The notes beneath the pieces are model-generated. The model did no database searches, was not told where the DNA came from, and saw only the letters and a list, made by a program, of their open reading frames with translations. A program made the translations under genes and the position numbers. From Siphonodentalium dalli (taxonomy: Eukaryota > Mollusca > Scaphopoda > Gadilida > Siphonodentaliidae), in assembly GCA_032622095.1 (NCBI GenBank), contig CP136061.1, positions 39,995,797 through 40,059,796 on the forward strand: DNA of 64,000 nucleotides. The letters are read 5' to 3'. Positions 12,061 to 21,783 of the stretch are shown piece by piece (the first letter of the stretch is position 1; each line of letters starts with the position of its first letter).

Positions 12061-14479
12061 CCTCACATATGATCATAGAGTAACTCCCTGGCTACGATCT
12101 TGGCATCCACACTGTATCCTGTTGACATTTTTTTTATCATAATGGACCAGAATAGCCAAAGATTATGGTCCATCTCAGTTCTGTCTCAAAGTTCAGTCCA
12201 TTTCCTTTCAATAAATATGGCCAAAATCACAAAAGATGTTCTCGGCAAAATTACATACTTTAAAATGAATTTGTCATGCCCCACACGGAACTGGGACAAC
12301 TGTGAATAGAACATGTAGTTGTCAGTTAATTAACTAACACGTATAATAACCAAGTGAGTCACAATTTGCTACCTTTTCGGATAATGCAGAGAATGTTCGG
12401 GATATATGTTAAAAATTAGAATTTTACATTTTGGAAGCCATCTTGAGCAATTTGGTCTATAAACAATGTAGTGTGACACATTTAAGATAGACCAAAACAA
12501 TAAACACCTTTCAATCCAAAGATAGTTATATTTTACCTGAAAAAATGGTCGAAACCTGAAAACTGAATTTTTGCCAATATTTATGTCAAGTTTTTTTTAG
12601 AGAAAAGTCCAAATTTTTGAGGATGTCAGTGGTGAAAATAGTAACAATTAACCATGGTGCATCAGACATGTTAGTATTCAATGTATAGAATGCAGAATAG
12701 TCCATTTTATACATCAACACAACTTGTAAGCGATTGCAAGACACGCTGGTGTAATATTTACCATTTTCCAACTTTTGGCGGCCATATTGGCAGCCATTTT
12801 GAGCCAAAGTAAGAATTTTGGTTTCAGTGATTTGGAATATTCATAGGTAATGATATCCCTCACTTACATTAGAAAGTTCTGTTCATTTCTTGTTGAAATA
12901 TGAATAGAATCCCAATTGTAATTTTTTGTAACATTTTATACCGCATTCTGTACAATATAATTTTTGAGGGATCGGAAGGGGTTAGGACCCCAATAATTGC
13001 ATATCTAATTGATCCAATGGGCAGTTAATATACAAAACACAAAATAAAGTTGCATTACTCAACCAGTTCCAAACAGCATGAGTTGATCTAGAGGATATTT
13101 GTGAAAAAATGTCATATTTTCAACTTCCGGCGGCCATTTTGGTGGCCATCTTGGATGGTGAGTTTCAATTTTGGCCCAAAAAAGTGTCACTATGTCTTAG
13201 CTTCACGAAAATATATACATTTGTATATATTTTACTAGATTTTCCGCTATAATTTTTATAAAACTGGCTCACTTATAGTTCTAGAAAATGGATCGGGTTG
13301 GGGGGGGGGGGGTAACAAGTCTCGATCTTATCAGAAAACGACATGAATATATATTTCATAAGTTGATCGTATCGATTTAGGGATGTATTGGTTGTAATAG
13401 TGCAACGTTCCAGGTGTGTACGCACATACACAGACGTTGGACGAATGCAATCATGTAAATAAAAGTGATTTTTTTACGTTTTGGTGGGTGACCCGATCAC
13501 CCCCTTCTTATCTTAAAACCCCAGGAAATGTTGCTTCTTAAGTTGTGTTTTTATAATTAGTATATATCAAAGTACTTTGAGACCAAAAATTATGGATGTA
13601 CGCGAAAGTGAAAAATCACGTTTTGGGGTTCAGCATGGGACCCCCTTTCTTATGTGAAAACCCCAGGAAAATCCCTTTCTTAAGTTGTGTTTTCTTTATC
13701 AGTACACTTAGGAGTATCATCAAACCAAAATTCATCGGTGTACGCGGAAGTGTAAATAGAAGTGATTTTTGGCACTTTTTGGGGTTCAGCGGCCCCTAAA
13801 CCCCAGGAATGCGCAACTTAAGAAATCGGTTTTTCAGAATGTTCCATTATTGGTACCAACTTTAGGGGGTCAAACCTTTTGTACGCAAAAGTGTAAATGG
13901 AACATATGCGGGCTCCCGAACTAATACCCGAAGCGGCAGAGTTCCATGAAAAACAAAATGGCGAACATCGACCCCATATGGGAACACTGCGGGGGAGGGG
14001 TATAGATTCCATATGGGACGGGCTACACAGATAACGACCCGATGTCTCCTGATATGCCTCTACCAACACAGCGTCCTCATTGGTCAATCCAACCTGGTGA
14101 CATGATAACGATTCATATGGGGTCGATAGCCGCCATCTTGTTTTTCCTGGAACTTTGCCGCCTCGGGGATATTTTCGGTGTATTTGGCGCCAAAAAAAGG
14201 GATATCTGTCGAAATTCATTTTATGTGAATTTAAAGACATAGTACCATGTACCGAAACCTGCATGTGATATATTTGAGGAATTCAAAAGACTCGCAAATT
14301 AACTAGCAAACTCAATTTGTTGTCCCACTTCTGGTGATTAGCCCTTGACTCAATGCGTTGAAGTTCAAGGACCATGGCGCGTCAATGTGACGTTACATAC
14401 GTTAATGGCCCTAGACGACACATTTAACTTACTAGAATCTATAAACTTCGTACAAGTAATTGAAATTCTCACATATGAG
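12061..14479. repeat. Right arm of foldback B
   Basis: Inverse of the left arm. It carries an extra ~260 bp at about 13920-14177 that the left arm lacks. This extra block is itself an inverted repeat (CGAAGCGGCAGAGTTCC near its left end, GGAACTTTGCCGCCTCG near its right end), so it looks like a small MITE inserted in one arm only. Confidence 0.78.
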
Positions 14480-14585
14480 GCTCAGCGAGATTAATATCAG
14501 GCTCGGCTAGCGCCTCGCCCGATATTAATCTCACTTCGCCTCATATGACACCGTATCCGGCAACAACTCGCCCTGTAACTTATAA

Positions 14586-14970
14586 TATTGTGCATATTGC
14601 ATAAGTCGCCACGGTGAATCGTGAACGACCGTTGGGTAAACTAGATTAATGTTCCACAACAAGAAACGGCCTGCGCCTCGATAAAAGCCTTAACCAAAAC
14701 AATGCTAGCCGCGGGCTACGACAATGTGAAGCTTTATGCGTCGTTATATTACCGTGTTATGCAGTACTGTGAAATATCAATAGTGAGAAATGTTACAATG
14801 GCATACCATGAAAGATGTGGTTATGTGTGTCAAACGAACCGAGTCGCAATTGCATGCAACGATATAACTGCAGTGTTAAGGCTTTAAAAGCACCAACTTG
14901 TTTGAGGGACAGATTGTTTTGAAGAACACGCGGAGAGTGGTTGCATAAATCGAGTATCGTGTCGAGATGT
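14586..14970. other. Upstream region of TLR, no feature
   Basis: Ordinary-looking sequence between the foldback element and the receptor's promoter-like repeats. The short open frame at 14702-14887 has no recognisable motif. Nothing else seen. Confidence 0.5.
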
Positions 14971-15060
14971 ACGATTTTAACCAGGATGTTGGTATATATA
15001 TACACGTCACATGTCACGATTTTAACCAGGATGTTGGTATATATATACACGTCACATGGC
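14971..15060 (+). promoter_or_regulatory. Two 45-bp repeats with TATA and CRE-like sites
   Basis: Exact tandem duplication (14971-15015 and 15016-15060). Each unit carries ATTTTAACCAGGATGTTGG, then TATATATATA, then ACGTCAC, a CREB/ATF-like half site. It lies 190-280 bp upstream of the proposed TLR start codon and is a candidate core promoter for that gene. The repeat is seen directly; promoter function is inference. Confidence 0.45.
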
Positions 15061-15249
15061 GCAATAAATAACAGATTCGCAATGCATTAGCATGAATCTC
15101 AAGCTATATTCTTTAACCTCGATGTTCTCCGGTGATGTTTTTGTTCAATGTTGTGAACTTGTGATGATTTGTATTTCCCATCTCGTGAACTGTTGGTGTA
15201 TATCACAATTAGACTCATATTAATGGCATCCTCTATATCTGGAATCGGA

Positions 15250-15359
15250 ATGGAGTTCAAACTGAATGGTTTAACCGCAATGTTGGGCGGCAACGTGTTG
15301 TTCTCGTGTGTTCTCCTGCTGCCATTGTGGCTCTCTGTCGTACGCGGAGTAATGTTTTG
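15250..15359 (+). CDS. Toll-like receptor, N-terminal part (signal peptide)
   Basis: First part of a TLR gene split by a retroelement. The frame has in-phase ATGs at 15223, 15250 and 15280. I choose 15250 because it gives a compact signal peptide: MEFKLNG, then the hydrophobic core LFSCVLLLPLWLSV and a cleavage region before RGVMF. The frame stops making sense exactly where the LTR begins at 15360, after the first two bases of a codon. Removing the insert plus one TTTG duplication completes that codon as Cys, followed directly by the receptor's N-terminal cysteine cap in the second part. Alone it encodes only 36 residues and then runs into LTR sequence. Start choice is moderately sure; the link to 21784-24100 is strongly supported by the target duplication and frame. 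Confidence 0.82.
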
Positions 15360-15957
15360 TGTAACAGAACGATGTGCGCCCCTGCCTGATCACGCCCCTG
15401 TAACTATTGCATCAGTTCCAACTATTACGATGCACGAATAACAGGCGTGGGATTGTTAGTCGGACAGCCGTACTTAGCACGATGACGAGATCACGCGATG
15501 CTGATTCTAGCTAGTTCTCAGGAAGGTTCTCAGTCGAACCAGTGCAGAGGTCTAAAAGTTATTAGTTGTTTTGGTACACTGCACTGGTCATGATATACGA
15601 AAGCTATACTAAAGCTAACTTTAGTGACGAGCCGTTGACAACTAGTTGTCAAGCCTGGCCAGTAACATCGTCACATGATTTTGAAAAGTAGGTTACCACT
15701 TTTACATATAAGCACTGAGGTTTTACCCATCAGTGTTCAGTTGACTGAGTCCTCCTATGAGTACCGCCCTGGGAAAGACTTACTGATCCAGAAGAGCCTG
15801 AGAATGCTAGCATCAGCTGACCTATCTTGAGAAGCGAAATTATGCTCTAGAAATAAACAGATATCTACGGTTCCATGAGTTGTCGTCACACTAAAAAAGT
15901 ACACAACGTGAAGTCCGGTCGGAACGTCGTATCTCCAACGTACGGGGTTCTGCCACA
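15360..15957 (+). repeat. 5' LTR of the TLR-inserted element
   Basis: 598 bp, TGTAACAG...CCACA. It contains a TATA/initiator pair at 15707-15742 and an AATAAA at 15852-15857, the expected order for U3, R and U5 on the plus strand. The open frame on the other strand at 15755-16132 is a shadow and recurs in the second LTR. Confidence 0.92.
15707..15742 (+). promoter_or_regulatory. LTR core promoter (TATA + initiator)
   Basis: TATAAG at 15707-15712 and initiator TCAGTT at 15737-15742. The initiator A (15739) is 32 bp from the first T of the TATA box, the canonical spacing. An AATAAA at 15852-15857 lies about 115 nt downstream, as expected for an LTR R region. Identical copy in the 3' LTR. Confidence 0.6.
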
Positions 15958-15968
15958 TAGAGATCAAC

Positions 15969-15989
15969 TGGTTGCTGTGAGCAAGGATC
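15969..15989 (+). other. Candidate primer-binding site
   Basis: Eleven nucleotides after the LTR end comes TGGTTGCTGTGAGCAAGGAT. The leading TGG fits a tRNA CCA end. It resembles the tRNA-His-type site of the other LTR element in this window (43823-43840) with an extra T, one C-to-T change and an extra A, and it has the same 11-nt spacer. The tRNA assignment is tentative. Confidence 0.5.
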
Positions 15990-16078
15990 AACCACGACGA
16001 CAATTTCAAGGATGAAGATAGGTGAGTACACCTAAGACCGTATAATCTGACGTTTTCTTGCCCCTTTTTCAAAACACC

Positions 16079-16168
16079 ATGGCTTCTCAAATACAACGCG
16101 ACTTGAACCCGGAACAATTGGCAAAAGTCCATGCCTTACTCAAAACCGTTCCGTATTGGCACAAATAA
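16079..16168 (+). pseudogene. Short Met-start frame at the gag position
   Basis: ATG in a fair context about 120 nt after the LTR, reading MASQIQRDLNPEQLAKVHAL and stopping after 29 codons. The position is where gag would start. No domain can be recognised at this length, so calling it a truncated gag start is inference. Confidence 0.35.
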
Positions 16169-17770
16169 AACAAAGAAAACATCTGCCCAATTTTCAAATT
16201 ACTTATCCTAAGAATAGGTATAGTGTCCTGGAACTAATTGTCCTCCGGACATTAAAAAAGGAAAGAAAATACATGTACCATAAACCAAAGAGCTTTATGA
16301 AAAATCTAAATTCCAGTTCAAAGTTTAAACTTCTTAAAAATGATGATACTTTAAATCTAATTAAAACTGAATCACCAAAATTATGTGCAATGGATACAGC
16401 ACACAATAGACAAACTAGTAAAACTACTAATACAAGTTGAAAAGTCACATAAACCTAATGGCGTTGAAAATCAACTTAAAAAGAAAAAGAAAAAAGAACA
16501 GCTATGCACATTAAGAAGTTAAATAAATTAAACACGGAATCAAACAGGTAAACACAATAAAAACAAGAGTTGAACCAACAACAACTCAGAAAACAGAATC
16601 CCTCTTTAAACGAATATAACCCGTATGTTGCGAGGCATCCATTTGTCTCCAATGTGGTCTATCAAAATTTAAAACCAACTCTACGCGATGTACAATCTAA
16701 ACATGAAAAACCACTAACACCACACAGATTATCTAGAACATATGATAATTATGTTACATACTAACAGCATGCGGTGTCTATGTTACGATTCACATAGTAA
16801 AAACATATCTGGTCATGCGAGTACAAAGCATATACACTCTGCCAGATTCAGAGTAAAAATGATTGACAGCGCGACTCAACACCGACATTCATGTCAAATC
16901 GGTGCACAGTCATTTGCATTCCGAAGTGTCACATGCTGATCGAGTAAAATCGAACAAGAAATCATTGGAGAACTCAATTGAGCTAAATAAAATGAATAAT
17001 ACTTCCGTCATGGGTCACAAGACGACAAATACAATTAACACTATACATGCGGAACCACGAACTCGAAAATTTGACAACCCGTGGGTCTACCTTCCGTAAA
17101 GATGGTCATCCACAACGAACGCATACAACGCATGCGAATCGAGAGAGACAATCTATAAATCTGCGATTCACCTCGCCAAGTGATAATAAAACTGAAAAAT
17201 CACTACAAAATCCGAAAAAATTGGAATTTTCTAAAATCACAAATTAAGTGCCCCTTTAAGGGACAAAATGCTTCAAAACAATCAAATCAATCTTACAGTA
17301 ACCTATTACATTACGGGCAATCCAAAAATCCCCGAAAAAACAGAAATTAAATTTTTTCTGTATGATGGCTACCAAAATGGCCATCCGAATATTAAAATTT
17401 GGGAAAATAAAAAAGTTGGAATAAATTAATTCCCAAGCAGAATATTGGCCATAAACAACGAACTTCGTCTTCTCAGTATCCAACGAAGTCGATAAAGGCT
17501 GATAATCGAGATATTACTCGAAAATATACCTGATTGAGAAATTTCAAGCCTTGTTAGACATAAGAAGGAAGCACTTTTCAAGCCCCAGAGTTGTCTCTTA
17601 CCTGAACAGCCTGGCTTGAACTTAAGTGATGCAGTCATTAATGTTAATGACCTTACTTCTTTATGTCAGATCCCTGTATACATTGTCAATATCAATGATA
17701 CTGACAAGTTCTATAAACTTAGAAATGGATGTTCTTAGGCAAGGTTGAAACTCAGTCATATTCCCCTACT
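16169..17770 (+). other. A-rich interior of the LTR element, no intact gene
   Basis: Strongly A-biased plus strand, as in many retroelement genomes, with short frames at 16156-16440, 16570-16764, 16863-17099 and 17047-17247. They are Lys/Asn/Ser/Thr-rich, show no catalytic motif and lack sensible starts. Probably decayed gag-pol or filler. Confidence 0.45.
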
Positions 17771-17771
17771 C

Positions 17772-18078
17772 CCCAATTTCCACCCTCATCGCAAGTATGT
17801 GGGTGATGGAAGAAATGCATAGTTCATTTCATTTGATGCATTGACATCAACACGTCTGCTAAAAAGCGACACAAAACCCAATTTCCGCCCTCATCACAAG
17901 TATGTGGGTGATGCAAGAAATGCATAGTTCATTTCATTTGATGCATTGACATCAACAGTCTGCTAAAAAAGCGACACAAACCCCAATTTCCGCCCTCATC
18001 ACAAGTATGTGGGTGATGCAAGAAATGCATAGTTCATTTCATTCGATGCATTGACATCAATAGTCTGCTAAAAGCGAC
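17772..18078. repeat. ~105-bp tandem repeat, three copies, inside LTR element
   Basis: Copies start at about 17772, 17878 and 17982 with CCAATTTCCRCCCTCATC and contain GTATGTGGGTGATG, GAAATGCATAGTTCATTTC and TGCTAAAA. Internal tandem repeats of this kind are common in non-autonomous LTR elements. Confidence 0.88.
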
Positions 18079-18128
18079 AGAAAACCAACCAAGAAAAGTT
18101 GGCGAAAAAAAAAGAGAAATCTTTTGAG

Positions 18129-18236
18129 ATGGGCGACCCTGTCTATTACAATGACAATCGCACCAAAATAAGTTGGCCCGTAAGAGGCAACACTATTATC
18201 GGAACGCAATGTCGTGTCCCCTTCCTCCCGCTCTGA
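18129..18236 (+). pseudogene. Relic of integrase C-terminal region
   Basis: A 35-codon frame starting MGDPVYYNDNRTKISWPVRG, the kind of sequence found in the C-terminal domain of BEL/Ty3-type integrases where a small beta-barrel begins with a GDxVYY-type strand. It ends at TGA and has no catalytic core upstream. A nearby acidic frame (18297-18527) may be the decayed tail. It shows that the element descends from a coding retroelement. Confidence 0.4.
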
Positions 18237-19493
18237 TTCTGACGCTGAAAACACCAGGTCCGAACAGATCTGTAGACGGAGATGATATAACCCTTAATGA
18301 ACTTCGCACCAAGCTGCGTGCTCGTAAAATTGGCCCAAGAGGCTCGGACTGATAATAATGCCTCTACAGAAGAGAGCAGTGATGATATGCAAAATGCATA
18401 TGGCACGTGCATCGATGATTACGATGTACTGCCCAACTTGGCATTCAAAGACATCACAATGGCTTTAGACATTGAATCTATTCGTGCCATATTATCAGCA
18501 GCAGAGGACGACTCAGATGAATCTTAGTTTGAACCTGGTCGCCTGCTCACAATTGAACCGTCCACAGTTGTGCCCATTCTAGAGACTGATCTCTAATCAT
18601 CGACTCCCCCGTAGACTAGTCTGTTGTTCCCTTTTCCATTGATGGATATGGATCAGCCGTGATCACATGCATTTCTACTGCATGTCCTTGATTATATACA
18701 AGGTCCCATTAATGGTAGAGCTTATAACGCGGTTTGTTTATCCCCGCTGCTCATTTATTCTTTGCCTTCTTTAGCTCTGCTAAAGAATTCCTTGTTAGGG
18801 AGGATTGTGCAGCGTTGACCTGAGCGCCCGGTGTTAACATGCATGAGTCTTCTGAGGAACTGCCCTTTGTACGGTTGTCACGTACACCTCCTCGGAGACT
18901 CTTTCCTCTTTGCAAAGATTGCTTGAAACGACCAGAATCTTGCAAATTTGTTTTTATTATTTCCTCCCTGTGACTGCAGTCTGATTCCTTCTTTGTGAAC
19001 ATAGATAGGTGAAAAGGTGAGATAGGAAAAAATATTGACTTAACTAGTACCATTGTACACCTGAAATTCGCCAATCTAAATAGTACCATAGATAGGACTG
19101 TTTGAATTAATGTTAGTTTTTGGAGAAGTGCACATCTCCAAGAACGAGTGTAATAGTTTTTGAAGACGCCATGAATCTTCTAAAACAGTCTGCTTGTGGC
19201 TTAAGCTAAAGCCAAATAGTTACAATATACAAGGAAAGCAAAGGCAATCAGATAGAACAACTAGACATAGCCTAACCCTGACCTGTGAGATCACTCTAAT
19301 CAAGCGACTCTTATATTTAAAGTAGTCAAACAAATGGCATTGTTAGAACGCGAAAAAATCCTGTCAAGATACATAAAGGACACTCGAACGGAGACGAAGA
19401 CAATTAAAATAAAACCAGTAAAAACAAACGGACATTAGTTTATTAACTTAACGAGTATAAATAAACAATTCGGAAATACTTTCGCGAGTTTCA

Positions 19494-19968
19494 GTGAAAA
19501 TCTGCATGAATGTAATGAATACAGAATACTTAGAAGTATTGTTACACAATTTGTTGAAATATAAAACATTGGACAATTCGGAAAGCATATCGCCTCTCGA
19601 TCCTGTAATTCCACAATGTGTATGTGATTATAATTGTGGCAATGTTAGCTTCGGTGCTTGCCCTCTGTCGTTACCGGAATGAAGTTATGTCCCTCTTATG
19701 CAAACATAAACGCCACAATAGGCGCCATAACGTCAGATTTGGGTCACTGGGTGTACGTGAAGACGCAGGTACCTTGAACGAAGAACCAACCACGTCTTCA
19801 TCACTTGCATCAGCAACCAAGCGATCAGCCGAATCGCCATCCACTCCTGTAACTATCAAACGTACCAAAATTCATCTAACGGAAAATGATATTGCCTATT
19901 TACACCAACTCATGGAACTGCCAGAACTGATTACCACTGACGAAGCTTCTTCAACATCTACCTTATAG
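19494..19968 (+). pseudogene. Relic resembling a membrane anchor and cytoplasmic tail
   Basis: Around 19618 one frame reads VYVIIIVAMLASVLALCRY, a clear hydrophobic segment, followed by a basic stretch (KHKRHNRRHN) and a Ser/Thr-rich tail to a stop at 19968. The location, just before the 3' end of an LTR element, is where an env gene would end. That it is an env remnant is inference from position and hydrophobicity only. Confidence 0.3.
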
Positions 19969-20269
19969 AAAAATGTCCAAAATCAACCATCAACCAACTA
20001 CAACAACTACGTCCCGCTATCAGAATAATGATGTGGCGAGCAATCTAGATGCCAAGAAGAAGGAAATAACCGTATATCCCGGAATATAAAACACGCGATT
20101 GTGCTCGCATCAACGAACTCATATCCATTATAACCGCTGGATTGGATCAAGAATTTAACCACTTGCGCTTGGGGATTCTTGAGTACGTAGTCACGTACGT
20201 CTCCGCCAAGACCTGTGCTTGGACTTGTATCCGGTTCAGCTGAATCATGTTCATTACAGAAGAGGATTA

Positions 20270-20437
20270 GATGAAGAGTATATACAATAAATATATGACA
20301 TTCCCTGAATATGATGTCAAGAAAAGATGAAGAGTATATACAATAAATATATGACATTCCCTGAATATGATGTCAAGAAAGCAACAAGTGTATATAAAAT
20401 GAATATATGACATTCCACGAAGACGATGTAAAAAAAA
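20270..20437. repeat. 56-bp tandem repeat, three copies
   Basis: Two almost exact units and a third diverged unit with the core ATATATGACATTCC followed by GAAGAGTATATACAATAAAT in the next unit. Within the LTR element. Confidence 0.85.
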
Positions 20438-21134
20438 AGAAACCTCGTGATTTAAAACACGAACTTATTGTGATGTGATATAATTCCAAATACGGTATTG
20501 TATACCCTGATATTATGTGCATGCTCAAATTAATTCGTCGCATGCCCTAGGATTATATAAAGACCACGGTCTAAGGCTAAAAAAAATAATCAGATATAAT
20601 AAGTAGATTAGCTCACTATAGCTGGATACGTGAGATAGGTAGTATCGTAGTTGTTCAATAAATTATAACAGACTTTAAAGTATTCAACATATAAACACAA
20701 CTTATGGTTTACTTTTGAATCAGGCTATTAAGCCATTTAGATGTTCTGCACAGACAGATTTTTAATGGAGTAAAAATCAATTTTTTCCATACATCTAAAC
20801 CCTGCTAACATGCAGAGGTCATATCCTCTTTTCAACAAGCAGGTACACATATGTGTTCTCCTTTAACTATAGTTAACCCTGCTTAGTATCTGGATAGCGA
20901 GATACTACTCACGTATCCTGCCCATATTTTCCTTTTACAGCAATTGAAAAGCATATTAATATATATTAACAATAGTAGTCTTGCCTTAGACCTTGGCCGT
21001 CATTGTGCTCAGTCTGTCCTTCAATGGCAACCAGAAAGGTTGCCTTTTCACTAAAGGATACCAAATCCTAATAATAATAATAACTTAAACTTAAACTAAC
21101 AGTGTGCCATCTTTCTGTTAACGATTCCTGCTAG

Positions 21135-21166
21135 GATGATTTCGCATCAGCCTATGCGAAATCATC
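21135..21166. other. 13-bp perfect hairpin before the 3' LTR
   Basis: GATGATTTCGCAT (21135-21147), loop CAGCCT, then ATGCGAAATCATC (21154-21166). It lies 15 bp upstream of the purine-rich run and 3' LTR. Confidence 0.75.
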
Positions 21167-21181
21167 TTGGTATGGGAGGTA

Positions 21182-21779
21182 TGTAACAGAACGATGTGCG
21201 CCCCTGCCTGATCACGCCCCTGTAACTATTGCATCAGTTCCAACTATTACGATGCACGAATAACAGGCGTGGGATTGTTAGTCGGACAGCCGTACTTAGC
21301 ACGATGACGAGATCACGCGATGCTGATTCTAGCTAGTTCTCAGGAAGGTTCTCAGTCGAACCAGTGCAGAGGTCTAAAAGTTATTAGTTGTTTTGGTACA
21401 CTGCACTGGTCATGATATACGAAAGCTATACTAAAGCTAACTTTAGTGACGAGCCGTTGACAACTAGTTGTCAAGCCTGGCCAGTAACATCGTCACATGA
21501 TTTTGAAAAGTAGGTTACCACTTTTACATATAAGCACTGAGGTTTTACCCATCAGTGTTCAGTTGACTGAGTCCTCCTATGAGTACCGCCCTGGGAAAGA
21601 CTTACTGATCCAGAAGAGCCTGAGAATGCTAGCATCAGCTGACCTATCTTGAGAAGCGAAATTATGCTCTAGAAATAAACAGATATCTACGGTTCCATGA
21701 GTTGTCGTCACACTAAAAAAGTACACAACGTGAAGTCCGGTCGGAACGTCGTATCTCCAACGTACGGGGTTCTTCCACA
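21182..21779 (+). repeat. 3' LTR of the TLR-inserted element
   Basis: 598-bp copy of 15360-15957. Preceded by GGGAGGTA, a plausible polypurine tract. It directly abuts the TTTG target duplication and the second half of the TLR frame, with its promoter pointing into that frame. Confidence 0.92.
21529..21564 (+). promoter_or_regulatory. 3' LTR promoter facing the TLR
   Basis: TATAAG at 21529-21534 and TCAGTT at 21559-21564, predicted start at 21561. A transcript from here meets four ATGs (21579, 21626, 21664, 21697), all in short or wrong frames, before the first in-frame TLR ATG at 21902. An AATAAA at 21674-21679 could end it early. Confidence 0.5.
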
Positions 21780-21783
21780 TTTG

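Larger units (their letters stand above)
7328..14579. mobile_element. Foldback element B, 7.25 kb
   Basis: Large near-palindrome. The left arm (7328-about 9700) and right arm (about 12060-14579) are inverted copies, roughly 90% identical by eye, around a 2.4-kb satellite centre. Termini are GTTACAGGGCGAGTTGTTGC and its inverse. TTATAA lies just outside both ends (7322-7327 and 14580-14585), an intact 6-bp target duplication. There is no transposase frame; the apparent frames in the two arms are the same non-coding sequence read on opposite strands. Related to element A by its termini and by the shared arm repeat. Because TTATAA is itself a palindrome, it could instead be the outermost part of the inverted repeat. 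Confidence 0.8.
15360..21779 (+). mobile_element. Non-autonomous LTR retroelement inserted in the TLR gene
   Basis: 6,420 bp flanked by 598-bp direct repeats (15360-15957 and 21182-21779) that begin TGTAACAG, end CCACA and differ at one base by eye (15952 G, 21774 T). The 4-bp TTTG duplication lies at 15356-15359 and 21780-21783. A primer-binding-like site follows the left LTR and a purine run GGGAGG precedes the right LTR, so the element reads on the plus strand, as does the TLR. The 5.2-kb interior has no protease, reverse transcriptase or RNase H frame, only scraps (a short Met-start frame, an integrase C-terminal relic, a membrane-tail-like relic). It resembles large retrotransposon derivatives moved in trans. 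Near-identical LTRs mean a very recent insertion. Confidence 0.92.

Noticed and set aside
9794-12309. Many 60-110-codon frames rich in His, Thr and Met
   Set aside because: They are the ~58-bp satellite read in several frames on both strands.
15755-16132. 125-codon minus-strand frame repeated at 21577-21927
   Set aside because: It lies in the LTRs, antisense to their promoter and polyadenylation signals, and extends into different flanks in each copy.
15360-21780. The 598-bp identical blocks first looked like a segmental duplication of a TLR promoter and first exon
   Set aside because: TG...CA ends, a TTTG direct repeat outside, a primer-site-like sequence inside and the in-frame TLR join show that they are LTRs.
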